Positions 8,924-17,600 of a stretch of 64,000 nucleotides of DNA are shown one piece after another. Made by a program: the position numbers and the translations under genes. This DNA is from Jeongeupia sp. USM3 (GTDB lineage: Bacteria > Pseudomonadota > Gammaproteobacteria > Burkholderiales > Chitinibacteraceae). Within the stretch, counting starts at the first letter, position 1; each line of letters starts with the position of its first letter. The notes under the pieces were generated by a model. It saw nothing but the letters and a program-made list of their open reading frames with translations. It was not told the origin of the DNA and ran no database searches. The stretch lies in the NCBI RefSeq assembly GCF_001808185.1, contig NZ_CP017668.1:2046001-2110000 (forward strand), written 5' to 3'.

Positions 8924-10075
8924 TCAAGCACGCGCCGTGCGCTGGTTGATATGCCGCGTCACCCGCTGGCCGTTGCCCTCGACGTCGGCGAGCACCCAGT
9001 CGTCCGGCAGTGACGCCACCGTGGCGTCGTACTCGATGCCGAGCCGTTCGGCATGGTCGCGGCAGAAGCCGAGCCCGGCGTCGAAGCCGATCCGGAACAG
9101 CGTATGCATGTTCGAGTACGTCCAGTCGAACATCGCCGCCCAGCGCTCGTCGGGCAGGTCGGGCGACAGCAGCGGCACCTTGAGCAGCGCGCGCTTTTCG
9201 CTACCGTCCGGATTGCGGTTGTGTGCCAGTTCGAACAGTTTGAGGTCGTCGCGGGCGATTTCGGTCAGCGGCGTGATGATCGACATCACCCACGCGTCGT
9301 ACAGGTCGCGCGGCGCGCGCAGCAGCCGGTCGGCACCGAGTACGTCGAACACGACGATCGTATCGACATCGGGCTCGCTCGCATCGTCGCCGATCAGCGC
9401 CTTGAAGTTCAGCGTGTCGAGCGCCGCACCCTCGATGTAGCGCTCGCCGTCGATCTCGGTCGGCGGATACAGGAAGGGAAACGACAGTGCGGCGCGGAAA
9501 TGCCGCACGTCGAGATCCTGGCCGCGCCACTGCGCCATCTCGTGCCGGTCGACGTTGTACGCGTTCAGGTAGACCGGCCTGTCGAACGTGCGCAGCCGGT
9601 CGAAGTCGACGACGTCCTCGATGAACGGCACGTGCGCACACAGACCGAGGCTCTCGGCGCCCAGATCGGTCGGCGTCGCCGTCGCCCACAGCAGTTGCTG
9701 CCAGTCGCTCCAGAGCCGGAACGCCGGGCTGACGTCGGCCATTTGCTCGACCAGTTGCGCGTACGGCGATGCCTTCAGCCCGTCGCGGAACAGCTCGGCG
9801 AGCTGGCCGGGCTTGTTGAACACCTTGTAGTTGACCGGAAACGCGCGGTACAGGGTATCGGAAATGCCCATGTCGACCATGCCGGTGAGCGCGGCGATCG
9901 GCGTCTTGCCCTTGGGCGCCGCGTACAGCAGGCCGACGAGTGCGCCGGCGCCCGAGGTCGAGATCACGTCGAAGGTCACCCGCTGCCGCAGCATTGCGCA
10001 CAGCGCACCGGCCATCAGCGGCATGTTCGGCGCGCCGCCGCCGATCACCAGTGCAGTCCTGTTTGCTTTTGTCAT
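8924..10075 (-). CDS. Patatin-like phospholipase-family protein with atypical active-site motifs
   Basis: 383-residue protein with a patatin-type N-terminus: ALVIGGGAPNMPLMAGAL resembles the glycine-rich oxyanion segment. DVISTSGAGALVG lies where the GxSxG nucleophile elbow is expected. The first glycine of GxSxG is replaced by serine, and the usual Asp-Gly-Gly/Ala of the dyad reads YIEGAALD. The protein may be a divergent hydrolase or a non-catalytic relative. The ATG at 10075 was preferred over an upstream start because the family begins shortly before the glycine-rich loop. No signal peptide is seen. It lies downstream of the lipid A acyltransferase genes on the same strand, with a family B repeat between. 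Confidence 0.75.
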   Translation of the reverse strand: MTKANRTALVIGGGAPNMPLMAGALCAMLRQRVTFDVISTSGAGALVGLLYAAPKGKTPIAALTGMVDMGISDTLYRAFPVNYKVFNKPGQLAELFRDGLKASPYAQLVEQMADVSPAFRLWSDWQQLLWATATPTDLGAESLGLCAHVPFIEDVVDFDRLRTFDRPVYLNAYNVDRHEMAQWRGQDLDVRHFRAALSFPFLYPPTEIDGERYIEGAALDTLNFKALIGDDASEPDVDTIVVFDVLGADRLLRAPRDLYDAWVMSIITPLTEIARDDLKLFELAHNRNPDGSEKRALLKVPLLSPDLPDERWAAMFDWTYSNMHTLFRIGFDAGLGFCRDHAERLGIEYDATVASLPDDWVLADVEGNGQRVTRHINQRTARA

Positions 10076-10216
10076 GCTGTCTCTCCTCTGGGCAAGGGAG
10101 ACAGCATAGCGCGTTCGTCGGCGCGACAAACGGTGGCGCCGCATACCGTCGCGGCTCAGTCACACCGCTCGGCAACGGGGCCGGCACCCAGGACAAATAC
10201 CCCAGGGGCGCGGCAT

Positions 10217-10309
10217 GCAGGCACGGCGTGCGAACACCTCCCCCGGGGGAATCCCGGCGGTCGCACCAAGGCGTACGGCAACACGGCCAGCAGGATTCTG
10301 CTCGCCTGC
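10217..10309 (-). repeat. Dispersed element family B, copy B-1
   Basis: A 93-bp element directly after the stop codon of the minus-strand acyltransferase gene (stop 10310-10312). Ends GCAGGC (10217-10222) and GCCTGC (10304-10309) are complementary. Compared with other copies it keeps GGCGTGCGAACAC, GGCGGTCGCA, TACGGCAA and CCAGCAG. The central hairpin is CCCCCGGGGG, where other copies have GTCCC/GGGAC. It is the most diverged of the four copies. Confidence 0.7.
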
Positions 10310-11227
10310 TCAGTCCTGCGGGCCCTTGCGGCCGTACAGGTCGGGCTCGCCGCGCGGCCGGGTCTTGAAACGCCGGTGCAGCCAGAAGTACTGCGCCGGG
10401 AAGTCGCGGATGCGGTCTTCGATGAAGGCGTTCATCCGCAGCGTGTCGGCCTCGACGTCGTCGCTCGGGAAATGATCCCAGACCGGGTAGTAGCGGGTGA
10501 CGAAATGATTGCCCTCGAGCGTCGTCACCATCGGCACCACCACCGCACGGCCGAGCTGCGCCAGCCGCGCCAGCGCCGGTACGGTGGCGGTCTGGATGCC
10601 GAAGAACGGCACGAAGATCGACTCCTTGCGCCCGAGGTCCTGATCCGGCAGGTAGTACAGCGGCGCGCCCTGCTTCAGCGCCTTGACGATGGGCCGGATG
10701 CCGTCGGTACGGCGGATCAGCAGCGGTGCGCCGAAACGCGACCGGCCGAAGTGCAGCAACTGGTCGAAAGGGTTTTCATGCGTCGACGTGTAGACGCTCG
10801 CACCCCAGTGGTCGGCGGTGTGGGTGATGCCGCCGTAGTCGAGGCCGAGAAAGTGCGGCGCCAGCAGGATCACCGGCCGGTCCTTGACCGCGAGGTAGTG
10901 CTCGTAGCCTTCGCGCCGGACCAGTTGCCGGACGAGTTTTTCCGGGCCGAACCAGAGCTTGCCGTATACAAGCAGGCAGGTGCAAAACACGCGGTAGTGC
11001 GCGCGCAGCGTGGCGCGCCGCCGCGCCTCGGGCCAGTCGGGAAAACACAGCCGCAGATTGGTCAGCCCGACCTTGCGGCGCCTTGGCATCAGCCAGTACA
11101 GCAAGCTGCCGAGCACCGCTCCCTTGGCGCGCAGCAGCGGCATCGGCAGCCAGCGCAGCAGCCAGAAAGGCACGGCCAGCAGCTTGGCCGGCAGCGACAG
11201 CGTCTGCCAGGTCGTCGGCTCGCTCAT
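10310..11227 (-). CDS. Lipid A biosynthesis acyltransferase (LpxL/HtrB family), second copy of a pair
   Basis: Inner-membrane acyltransferase of 305 residues that adds a secondary acyl chain to lipid A. An N-terminal hydrophobic segment (FWLLRWLPMPLLRAKGAVLGSLLYWL) anchors it. The HX4D/E active-site motif appears within VILLAPHFLGLDYGG, and YYLPDQDLG and AQYFWLHRRFKTRP are family landmarks. The start ATG overlaps the stop of the paralogue upstream (ATGA, 11224-11227), showing translational coupling. Confidence 0.88.
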   Translation of the reverse strand: MSEPTTWQTLSLPAKLLAVPFWLLRWLPMPLLRAKGAVLGSLLYWLMPRRRKVGLTNLRLCFPDWPEARRRATLRAHYRVFCTCLLVYGKLWFGPEKLVRQLVRREGYEHYLAVKDRPVILLAPHFLGLDYGGITHTADHWGASVYTSTHENPFDQLLHFGRSRFGAPLLIRRTDGIRPIVKALKQGAPLYYLPDQDLGRKESIFVPFFGIQTATVPALARLAQLGRAVVVPMVTTLEGNHFVTRYYPVWDHFPSDDVEADTLRMNAFIEDRIRDFPAQYFWLHRRFKTRPRGEPDLYGRKGPQD

Positions 11228-12099
11228 GCTTGCTCCTCGTCCGGCACCGGCGCACCGGCCGGCCGCTTGTAGCGGTTGTAGCTCCACAGGTACTGCGCCG
11301 GCGCGCGGGCGACCAGCGCCTCGATCGCCGCGTTGACGATGGTCGCATCGGCGACGGCGTCGCCGGTCAGCGGCGGCAGCGGCTCGACGTGCAGCCGGTA
11401 GCCGCGTCCCCACGACAAGCGCTCGGCGAAGCACATCAGCACCGTCGCGTCGAACTGGCGCGCCAACTTCGGCAGCAGGGTCATCGTGTATGCTGGCTGG
11501 CCGAAAAACGGCGCCCACACGCCGTCGCCGGCACCAGGTGCCTGGTCGGGCAGCATGTAGGCGGTCTGGCCGGCCTTGAGCGTTTTCAGCAGGAGCCGCA
11601 CGCCCTTGGCGTTGGCCGGCGCGGCAAGGCCGTTCTCGCGGTCGCGCGACGCCAGCATCAGCGGTTCGAGCGCCTTGATCTTCGGCGGCCGGTACAGCGC
11701 GGCGAGCTGGCGCGGAATCCGCATCGCCAGATGCACGCCGCAGGCCTCGATCGCGCCGAGGTGGGGCGAGACGAACAGGACCGGTTTCGGGCTCGCCAGC
11801 GCCGCGTCGACGTGCTCCCAGCCGCGGCGCTCGACCACGAGTTGCGCAACCTGCTCGGCCGGGCGCAGCCAGTGCACCAGCATCTCGGCGCCGGCCTTGC
11901 CGTGCTGCACAATACTTGAGCGGAGCAATCGGCTATAATCGGCGTCATTTTTCGCAAGTTTCGACTGACGCAGGTTCTCTGCCAGCCTTTGCCGGTAGGT
12001 CGGATCCACCGCCCAGACAAGCCAGCCCGCCACGGTGCCGACACCGTGAAAAAACCACAGCGGCAGCCAGGCAAGCGGGCGAAGCAATTTCAGCAGCAT
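11224..12099 (-). CDS. Lipid A biosynthesis acyltransferase (LpxL/HtrB family), first copy of a pair
   Basis: 291-residue paralogue of the downstream gene, likely using a different acyl donor or lipid A position. Features are an N-terminal membrane anchor (PLAWLPLWFFHGVGTVAGWLVW), the catalytic segment PVLFVSPHLGAIEACG (H-x4-E), AYMLPDQAPG and APAQYLWSYNRYKR. It is first in a two-gene minus-strand unit and is divergent from metK, with 80 bp between the two starts. Confidence 0.88.
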   Translation of the reverse strand: MLLKLLRPLAWLPLWFFHGVGTVAGWLVWAVDPTYRQRLAENLRQSKLAKNDADYSRLLRSSIVQHGKAGAEMLVHWLRPAEQVAQLVVERRGWEHVDAALASPKPVLFVSPHLGAIEACGVHLAMRIPRQLAALYRPPKIKALEPLMLASRDRENGLAAPANAKGVRLLLKTLKAGQTAYMLPDQAPGAGDGVWAPFFGQPAYTMTLLPKLARQFDATVLMCFAERLSWGRGYRLHVEPLPPLTGDAVADATIVNAAIEALVARAPAQYLWSYNRYKRPAGAPVPDEEQA

Positions 12100-12179
12100 G
12101 TAATGTCCATTGATGATCTGCGGCGACGATTTTATCGGCTTTGCCGCGCGCCCGACATGACTTAGGAGCCCCGAGCCCC

Positions 12180-13346
12180 ATGAAAGAATTCCTGTTTACA
12201 TCCGAGTCGGTCTCTGAAGGCCATCCCGACAAGGTCGCCGACCAGATCTCCGATTCGATCCTCGACGCGATCCTGACCCAGGACAAGCACGCCCGCGTCG
12301 CCGCCGAAACGCTGGTCAACACCGGCCTCGTCGTGCTCGCCGGCGAGATCACCACCACCGCCAATATCGACTACATCCAGATCGCGCGCGACACGATCAA
12401 GCGCATCGGCTACGACCACAGCGACATCGGTTTCGACTACAAGACCTGCGCCGTGCTCGTCGCCTACGACAAGCAGAGCCCGGACATCGCCCAGGGCGTC
12501 GACGAAGGCGCTGGCCTCGATCTCGACCAGGGCGCCGGCGACCAGGGCCTGATGTTCGGCTACGCCTGCGACGAAACCTCGCAGCTGATGCCGGCGTCGA
12601 TCTACTACGCACACCGTCTGGTGCAGCGCCAGTCCGAACTGCGCAAGGACGGCCGCCTGCCGTGGCTGCGTCCGGACGCCAAGAGCCAGGTCACGCTGAA
12701 GTACGACGCCGACACCGGTGCCGTCATCGGCGTCGACACCATCGTGCTGTCGACCCAGCACCACCCGGACGTCTCGCACGCGCAGCTGTCCGAAGCGGTG
12801 ATCGAGGAGATCATCAAGCCGGTGATGCCGTCCGAGTGGCTGCAGAACCCGAAGTACCTCGTCAATCCGACCGGCCGTTTCGTCATCGGCGGCCCGATGG
12901 GCGACTGCGGCCTGACCGGCCGCAAGATCATCGTCGACACCTACGGCGGCGCAGCGCCGCACGGCGGAGGCGCGTTCTCGGGCAAGGACCCGTCCAAGGT
13001 CGACCGCTCGGCCGCCTACGCCGGCCGCTACGTGGCGAAGAACATCGTCGCCGCCGGCATCGCCAAGCAGTGCATGGTGCAGGTGAGCTACGCGATCGGC
13101 GTGTCGAAGCCCGTGTCGATCATGGTCGACACCTGGGGCACGTCCAAACTGTCGAACGAGCAGATCGTCAAGCTGATCGAGCGCCACTTCGACCTGCGCC
13201 CGAAGGGCATCGTGCAGATGCTCGACCTGCTGCGCCCGGTCTACACCCGCACCGCCGCCTACGGCCACTTCGGCCGCGAAGAGCCGGACTTCACCTGGGA
13301 ACGCACCGACAAGGCCGAGGCGCTGCGCGCCGACGCCGGGCTGTAA
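12180..13346 (+). CDS. metK: S-adenosylmethionine synthetase
   Basis: Makes S-adenosylmethionine from methionine and ATP. The 388-residue length is standard. Clear motifs are FTSESVSEGHPDKVADQISD, GAGDQGLMFGYA, FVIGGPMGDCGLTGRKIIVDTYGG and GGGAFSGKDPSKVDRS. The ATG at 12180 is preferred over an in-frame ATG at 12141 because the conserved N-terminus starts here; AGGAG lies about 12 nt upstream. No SAM riboswitch was recognised in the leader. Together with ahcY and metF in this window it supplies the activated-methyl cycle. Confidence 0.97.
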   Translation: MKEFLFTSESVSEGHPDKVADQISDSILDAILTQDKHARVAAETLVNTGLVVLAGEITTTANIDYIQIARDTIKRIGYDHSDIGFDYKTCAVLVAYDKQSPDIAQGVDEGAGLDLDQGAGDQGLMFGYACDETSQLMPASIYYAHRLVQRQSELRKDGRLPWLRPDAKSQVTLKYDADTGAVIGVDTIVLSTQHHPDVSHAQLSEAVIEEIIKPVMPSEWLQNPKYLVNPTGRFVIGGPMGDCGLTGRKIIVDTYGGAAPHGGGAFSGKDPSKVDRSAAYAGRYVAKNIVAAGIAKQCMVQVSYAIGVSKPVSIMVDTWGTSKLSNEQIVKLIERHFDLRPKGIVQMLDLLRPVYTRTAAYGHFGREEPDFTWERTDKAEALRADAGL

Positions 13347-13363
13347 TCCAGCCGCAGGCAAGC

Positions 13364-13388
13364 AAACGGGGCCATCGGCCCCGTTTTT
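13364..13388. terminator. Bidirectional Rho-independent terminator between metK and the cation efflux gene
   Basis: AAACGGGGCC (13364-13373) pairs perfectly with GGCCCCGTTT (13377-13386) around a 3-nt loop; T-runs follow on both strands. It serves convergent metK and the minus-strand gene ending at 13388. Confidence 0.88.
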
Positions 13389-14296
13389 CATTGCTCGTCG
13401 GGTTCGCCCGCCGGATCGACGTGGGTCATCACGTCGAGCACCGGCAGTGCCGCCATCACCCGCTCGCGCGCAGCGACGGCGATCGTGTGGCCGGCCTTGA
13501 CGGTGAGGCCGCCGTCGATCTCGAGGTGCACGTCGACCAGGATCATGTCGCCCATCTTGCGCGTTCGCAGGTCGTGCACGCCGAGCACGCCGGGCGTCGC
13601 GGCGACGATGGTGCGGATGCGCTCGATGTCGTCGGCGTCGGCGGCATGGTCCATCAGCTCGTGCAGCGACCGCCACGCGAACGTCCAGCCCATCCGGCCG
13701 ACCATGATGCCAACGATCAGTGCGGCGATCGGGTCGAGCAGCGTCAGGCCGGCGAGGTTGCCGACGATGCCGATCGCGACAACCAGCGACGACGCGGCGT
13801 CCGAGCGCGCATGCCAGGCGTTGGCGGCCAGCAGGCTCGAACGCAGCCGCTGCGCGACGGCCAGCATGTAGCGGAACAGCAGCTCCTTGGCCGCCAGTGC
13901 GCCGAGCGCGACCCAGAGCGCAACCAGATGCACCTGCGGAATCAGTGCCGGCGTCTGCAGCTTCTGCAACGCCGACCACAGCATGCCGACGCCGACCGCG
14001 AGCAGGATCACGCCGATGACGAAGGACGCGGCGTTCTCGTAACGCTGGTGGCCATACTGGTGATCGGCGTCGGGCGCCTTGCCGCTGTAGCGGTTGGCGA
14101 ACAGCACGACGAAGTCGGAAACGAGGTCCGACAGCGAGTGAATGCCGTCGGCGATCAGCGCTTGCGAATGCGCCAGCACGCCGACGACGATCTGTACCGC
14201 CGTCAGGCCGATATTGACGACGACGCTGACGAGCGTGCTGCGTCTGGCGGCACGGCCGGCGGCGTCGAGGCTGTGCGGATCGGGGCTGAAATTCAT
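13388..14296 (-). CDS. Cation diffusion facilitator family transporter (FieF-like)
   Basis: 302-residue inner-membrane metal/proton antiporter. Metal-site residues lie in ALIADGIHSLSDLVSDF (helix 2) and in AWHARSDAASSLVV (helix 5). The C-terminal cytoplasmic metal-sensing domain contains GVHDLRTRKMGDMILVDVHLEID. Probable substrates are Fe2+, Zn2+ or Mn2+, but the sequence does not decide which. The start at 14296 gives the usual cytoplasmic N-terminus before helix 1. It is convergent with metK and divergent from the rhodanese gene. Confidence 0.9.
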   Translation of the reverse strand: MNFSPDPHSLDAAGRAARRSTLVSVVVNIGLTAVQIVVGVLAHSQALIADGIHSLSDLVSDFVVLFANRYSGKAPDADHQYGHQRYENAASFVIGVILLAVGVGMLWSALQKLQTPALIPQVHLVALWVALGALAAKELLFRYMLAVAQRLRSSLLAANAWHARSDAASSLVVAIGIVGNLAGLTLLDPIAALIVGIMVGRMGWTFAWRSLHELMDHAADADDIERIRTIVAATPGVLGVHDLRTRKMGDMILVDVHLEIDGGLTVKAGHTIAVAARERVMAALPVLDVMTHVDPAGEPDEQ

Positions 14297-14406
14297 GCCG
14301 GCATTATCGTTGACGCAGCGCCGGCGCGACCAGCCGTCAATGCGGGATTGTTGCCCCATGTCATATGGCACAATCGCCGCCATCGACACCGTTCCAGGGC
14401 CAGACC

Positions 14407-14730
14407 ATGCAACACCTCTCCCCGACCCAGCTCGCCGAATGGCTTGCCGACGACAGCCGCGCCAGACCGGTGCTGCTCGACGTGCGCGAAGGCTGGGAGG
14501 TCGGCGTCTGCGCGCTGGCCGGCATCACCCACATCCCGATGGGCGAAATCCCGTCGCGCCAGCTCGAACTCGATCCGGACGCGCCGACCGTGGTGATCTG
14601 CCACCACGGCATGCGCAGCTACCAGGTCGCCGGTTTTCTCGAACGCAACGGCTTCACCACGCTGATCAATCTCGACGGCGGCATGGCCGCCTGGGCCAAC
14701 GACGTCGACCCGGCGTGTCCGCGCTACTGA
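14407..14730 (+). CDS. Single-domain rhodanese-like sulfurtransferase
   Basis: 107-residue cytoplasmic rhodanese domain. The active-site loop is VVICHHGMRSYQVAGFL, with the persulfide cysteine at the head of a six-residue loop CHHGMR. LLDVREGWEVGVC and INLDGGMAAWA are further landmarks. Similar in size to GlpE. An upstream in-frame ATG at 14365 would add 14 unconserved residues. The physiological sulfur acceptor is unknown. Confidence 0.88.
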   Translation: MQHLSPTQLAEWLADDSRARPVLLDVREGWEVGVCALAGITHIPMGEIPSRQLELDPDAPTVVICHHGMRSYQVAGFLERNGFTTLINLDGGMAAWANDVDPACPRY

Positions 14731-14752
14731 GTCACCGTTGAGCCGACCGGGC

Positions 14753-15325
14753 TCAGTTCAGTTCATCGTTGACCGAGAATTTCGAACCGGTCAGCGTCGC
14801 CTCGGCGGCCAGCCCGGTTTCGGTCATCTGGTACATCCACACGCCCGGCGCCACGCTGGTCGCACCCGCGGCATCGCCGCCCTGGTCGTCGGCCTTGGCC
14901 GAGGCGTTGGCCTGCGCGCCGAACTGCCAGCCCGAGCGGATGAATTCGTTCAGCGCGCTCTTGTTCTTGAAGATGAAGACCTGCCGGTAGCTCTTGGCGC
15001 CCAGCCCCAGCCCGGCCTGTGCCCCGAGCATGTCCATATAGGTGACGTGGCTGTTGCTGCGATTGACCGCGATGCCATGACCGCTGTTGCCGCCGGCGAG
15101 CATGAGCTTGGCGCTGAAGTTGTCGAACACCGCGTAGCCGGCGCTGTGCGAGATCGCCGATTTCGATTTCGGATAGGTCTTGTAAAGCTGCGTCAGTGTT
15201 TCCGACGCCATTTGCTTGAGTTCGCTGCGCTGCGTCGCGGGGCTTTTGTCGTCACCGAACAAGCCCGCGCTGGCCTGGCCGGCCAGCAGCAAGCCACAAA
15301 GTGCAACGGTATAAAAACGGCGCAT
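14753..15325 (-). CDS. SYLF (YSC84-type) lipid-binding-domain protein, secreted
   Basis: 190-residue protein with a cleavable signal peptide (MRRFYTVALCGLLLAGQASA). The SYLF domain contains AISHSAGYAVFDNFSAKLMLAGG, GLGAKSYRQVFIFKNKSALNEFI and YQMTETGLAAEATLTGSKF. In eukaryotes SYLF domains bind phosphoinositides; the role of bacterial secreted versions is not established. A close paralogue (15430-16038) lies just upstream on the same strand, 104 bp away, suggesting tandem duplication. Confidence 0.85.
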   Translation of the reverse strand: MRRFYTVALCGLLLAGQASAGLFGDDKSPATQRSELKQMASETLTQLYKTYPKSKSAISHSAGYAVFDNFSAKLMLAGGNSGHGIAVNRSNSHVTYMDMLGAQAGLGLGAKSYRQVFIFKNKSALNEFIRSGWQFGAQANASAKADDQGGDAAGATSVAPGVWMYQMTETGLAAEATLTGSKFSVNDELN

Positions 15326-15429
15326 GCAATCACCTTATAAAGTTGATTTATGCAACCATTTTATCGCGATATCATAGCCCGCCGACCGGGCAAATTAACG
15401 CCAGCCGGCGGTATCAATGCCTATCCGGC

Positions 15430-16038
15430 CTATTTGCCCGAGTTCAGCTTCTTGTCGACGAAATACTTGCTGCCGCCGACCGTCGCTTCGGCGGTCAAGC
15501 CGGACTCGGTGAACTGATAGGCGTAAACGCCCTTGGTGATCATCGTCGCACCAGTGAGGCCGACGCCCTTGTCGCTGGCCTTGGCCGCGGCCGTCGCATC
15601 ACCGCCGAACGCCCAGCCCGAAGTGACGAATTTGTTGAACGACTTCGGGCTGGTAAATACCAGCACCAGCCGCGAGTTCTTGATGCCAAGCCCAAGACCG
15701 GCCTTGGCCTGCGCGACACCCATGAAGGTTTCCTTCTTCGACGGCAGACTCACCGCCACGCCGCTGCCGCCGCCGGCACCTGCGAACAGGATCATCGCGC
15801 CGCCGGTATCGAACACCGCGTAACCGGCCGACTTGGCGATCGTCGCTTCGGCGTCGGGGTGGGCCTTGTAGACGTCGGCGAGCGTGTCACTGGCCATCTG
15901 GCGGATCTTGGCCCGTTGCTCTGCCGCCGGCGTTGCCTGCGCCTCGGGCTTGGCCTGGTCGCTGACGGCTTCGGCGAAGACCGGCTGAGCGGCCAATGCG
16001 CCGACGAGCGCCACGGGGAACAACCATTTGCACTTCAT
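15430..16038 (-). CDS. SYLF (YSC84-type) lipid-binding-domain protein, secreted, paralogue
   Basis: 202-residue protein with signal peptide (MKCKWLFPVALVGALAAQ, cleavage near VFAEA). The SYLF region includes IAKSAGYAVFDTGGAMILF, QAKAGLGLGIKNSRLVLVF and YQFTESGLTAEATVGGSKY. The ATG at 16038 has a strong ribosome site GGAGGC. Parallel motifs with the neighbour (LAAEATLTGSK versus LTAEATVGGSK) mark them as tandem paralogues. Confidence 0.86.
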   Translation of the reverse strand: MKCKWLFPVALVGALAAQPVFAEAVSDQAKPEAQATPAAEQRAKIRQMASDTLADVYKAHPDAEATIAKSAGYAVFDTGGAMILFAGAGGGSGVAVSLPSKKETFMGVAQAKAGLGLGIKNSRLVLVFTSPKSFNKFVTSGWAFGGDATAAAKASDKGVGLTGATMITKGVYAYQFTESGLTAEATVGGSKYFVDKKLNSGK

Positions 16039-16232
16039 GATCCAGCCTCCTTGCCTTGGTGGGTGAACTCTAAACATAGACCGCCCGTGGCAAGGCATTA
16101 CATACAAATTACCAAGCGCTGGTTGAGCGGAAGGTCTCGCCGGAATGACAAGGAAAGCTGGCAAGGTAGCCGGGCTAGCGGTCACAATGCCGCTACCGGT
16201 CTTCCGGCCGGCGCTTTCCCAAGGATCTTCCG

Positions 16233-17567
16233 ATGAGCCTGACAACCGGCCTCTTCACCCTGCTTGCGCTGGTGTGCTTCAGCGCCTTTTTCTCGATCTC
16301 CGAAATCGCGCTCGCCGCGTCGCGCAAGTTCCGGCTGCAGATGATGGCCGACGAGGGCGAGGCCAGCGCGCCGCTGGTGATCGCGCTGCAGGAGAAGCCC
16401 GGCGACTTCTTCACCGTGGTCCAGGTCGGCGTCAATGCCGTCGCCATCCTTGGCGGCATCGTCGGCGATGCGACGTTCACGCCCTACCTGAGCGAGCTGT
16501 TCGCACGGTTCGGGCTCGAGCTGCAGCTGGCGACGACGCTGTCCTTCCTGCTGTCCTTCCTGATCACCACCGGCCTGTTCATCCAGTTTGCCGACCTGAT
16601 TCCCAAGCGCCTGGGCATGCTCCAGCCCGAGCAGATGGCTGTGCGCATCGTCCGGCCGATGATGGCCTGCACCACGCTGCTGCGCCCGCTGGTCTGGCTG
16701 TTCGACGGCATCGCCAACCTGATCTTCCGCATCTTCAAGGTGCCGACGCAGCGGGTCGAGTCGATTACCTCGGACGAAATCGTCGCGCTGGTCGACGCCG
16801 GCGCCGAGGCCGGCACCCTGCAGCGCAAGGAGCACCTGTTCATCGAGAACATGTTCGAGCTCGGCGAGCGCTTCGTCACCTCGGTGATGACCGCGCGCGA
16901 GCAGGTGATCTATTTCACCGACACCGACAGCAACGACGTGATCCGCCAGAAGATCACCGACGAGCCGCACGCCAAGTTCCTGCTGTGCCGCGACGGCATC
17001 GACAGCGTCTATGCCTACGTCGACGCCAAGGACCTGCTGCAGCACGTGCTCAAGGGCCAGCCCGAGGCGCTGCAGGCGGGGCTGCGCCAGGTGGCGGTCA
17101 AGAACGTGCTGCTGGTGCCGGACACGATCTCGCTGTCCGAAGCGCTCGACCGCTTCAAGGAAACCCACGAAGACTTCGCCGTCGTGATCAACGAATACGC
17201 GCTGGTCGTTGGCATCTTCACGCTCAACGACGTGATCCGCCACCTGATCGGCAGCGTGACCGACCTCTCGCAGCAGGACCAGATCGTCCGCCGCGACGAC
17301 AGCTCGTGGCTGGTCGACGGCGTCACGCCGGTCGCCGACCTCAAGGCGGTGCTCGAGATCGACGACCTGCCCGACGAGGAAAACTACGAAACCGTCGCCG
17401 GCCTCCTGATGTACCTGCTGAAGAAGATCCCCAAGAAGGCCGAGGCGATCGACTGCCGCGGCTACCGTTTCGAGGTGGTCGACATCGACCACTACCGGAT
17501 CGACCAGGTGCTGGTCACGCGGCTGCCGCCGGGCGCAACAGCCGCCTCGCCGAACGGCGATGGCTGA
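16233..17567 (+). CDS. CNNM/CBS/CorC_HlyC-domain membrane protein, PaeA (YtfL)-like
   Basis: 444-residue inner-membrane protein. The N-terminal CNNM transmembrane domain spans about residues 1-150 (FSAFFSISEIALAASRKFRL, VVQVGVNAVAILGGIVGDATF), then a CBS pair (GERFVTSVMTAREQVIYF, EDFAVVINEYALVVGIFTLNDVI) and a C-terminal CorC_HlyC domain (DSSWLVDGVTPVADLKAVLEID, YRFEVVDIDHYRIDQVLVTR). The sequence follows E. coli YtfL/PaeA, a reported putrescine exporter, closely along its length as I recall it. The TGA stop overlaps the -35 box of the ahcY promoter. Confidence 0.88.
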   Translation: MSLTTGLFTLLALVCFSAFFSISEIALAASRKFRLQMMADEGEASAPLVIALQEKPGDFFTVVQVGVNAVAILGGIVGDATFTPYLSELFARFGLELQLATTLSFLLSFLITTGLFIQFADLIPKRLGMLQPEQMAVRIVRPMMACTTLLRPLVWLFDGIANLIFRIFKVPTQRVESITSDEIVALVDAGAEAGTLQRKEHLFIENMFELGERFVTSVMTAREQVIYFTDTDSNDVIRQKITDEPHAKFLLCRDGIDSVYAYVDAKDLLQHVLKGQPEALQAGLRQVAVKNVLLVPDTISLSEALDRFKETHEDFAVVINEYALVVGIFTLNDVIRHLIGSVTDLSQQDQIVRRDDSSWLVDGVTPVADLKAVLEIDDLPDEENYETVAGLLMYLLKKIPKKAEAIDCRGYRFEVVDIDHYRIDQVLVTRLPPGATAASPNGDG

Positions 17568-17592
17568 CGAAGCGCTCAAAAGCCGATAGAAT
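17564..17592 (+). promoter_or_regulatory. Probable sigma-70 promoter of the ahcY leader
   Basis: A -35 box CTGACG (17564-17569) and a -10 box TAGAAT (17587-17592) are separated by 17 bp. Transcription would start at about 17599-17601, exactly at the first base of the riboswitch P1 stem. The -35 box overlaps the stop codon of the preceding gene. Confidence 0.65.
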
Positions 17593-17600
17593 TCAAGCCC

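Noticed and set aside
11917..11945. GGCTATAAT within the acyltransferase gene as a metK promoter
   Set aside because: It is a good -10 match but lacks a -35 box at suitable spacing and lies about 240 bp from metK, inside a coding region on the opposite strand.
12100..12179. Possible SAM riboswitch before metK
   Set aside because: I found no recognisable SAM-I, SAM-II or SAH consensus in the leader; only a ribosome site is clear.
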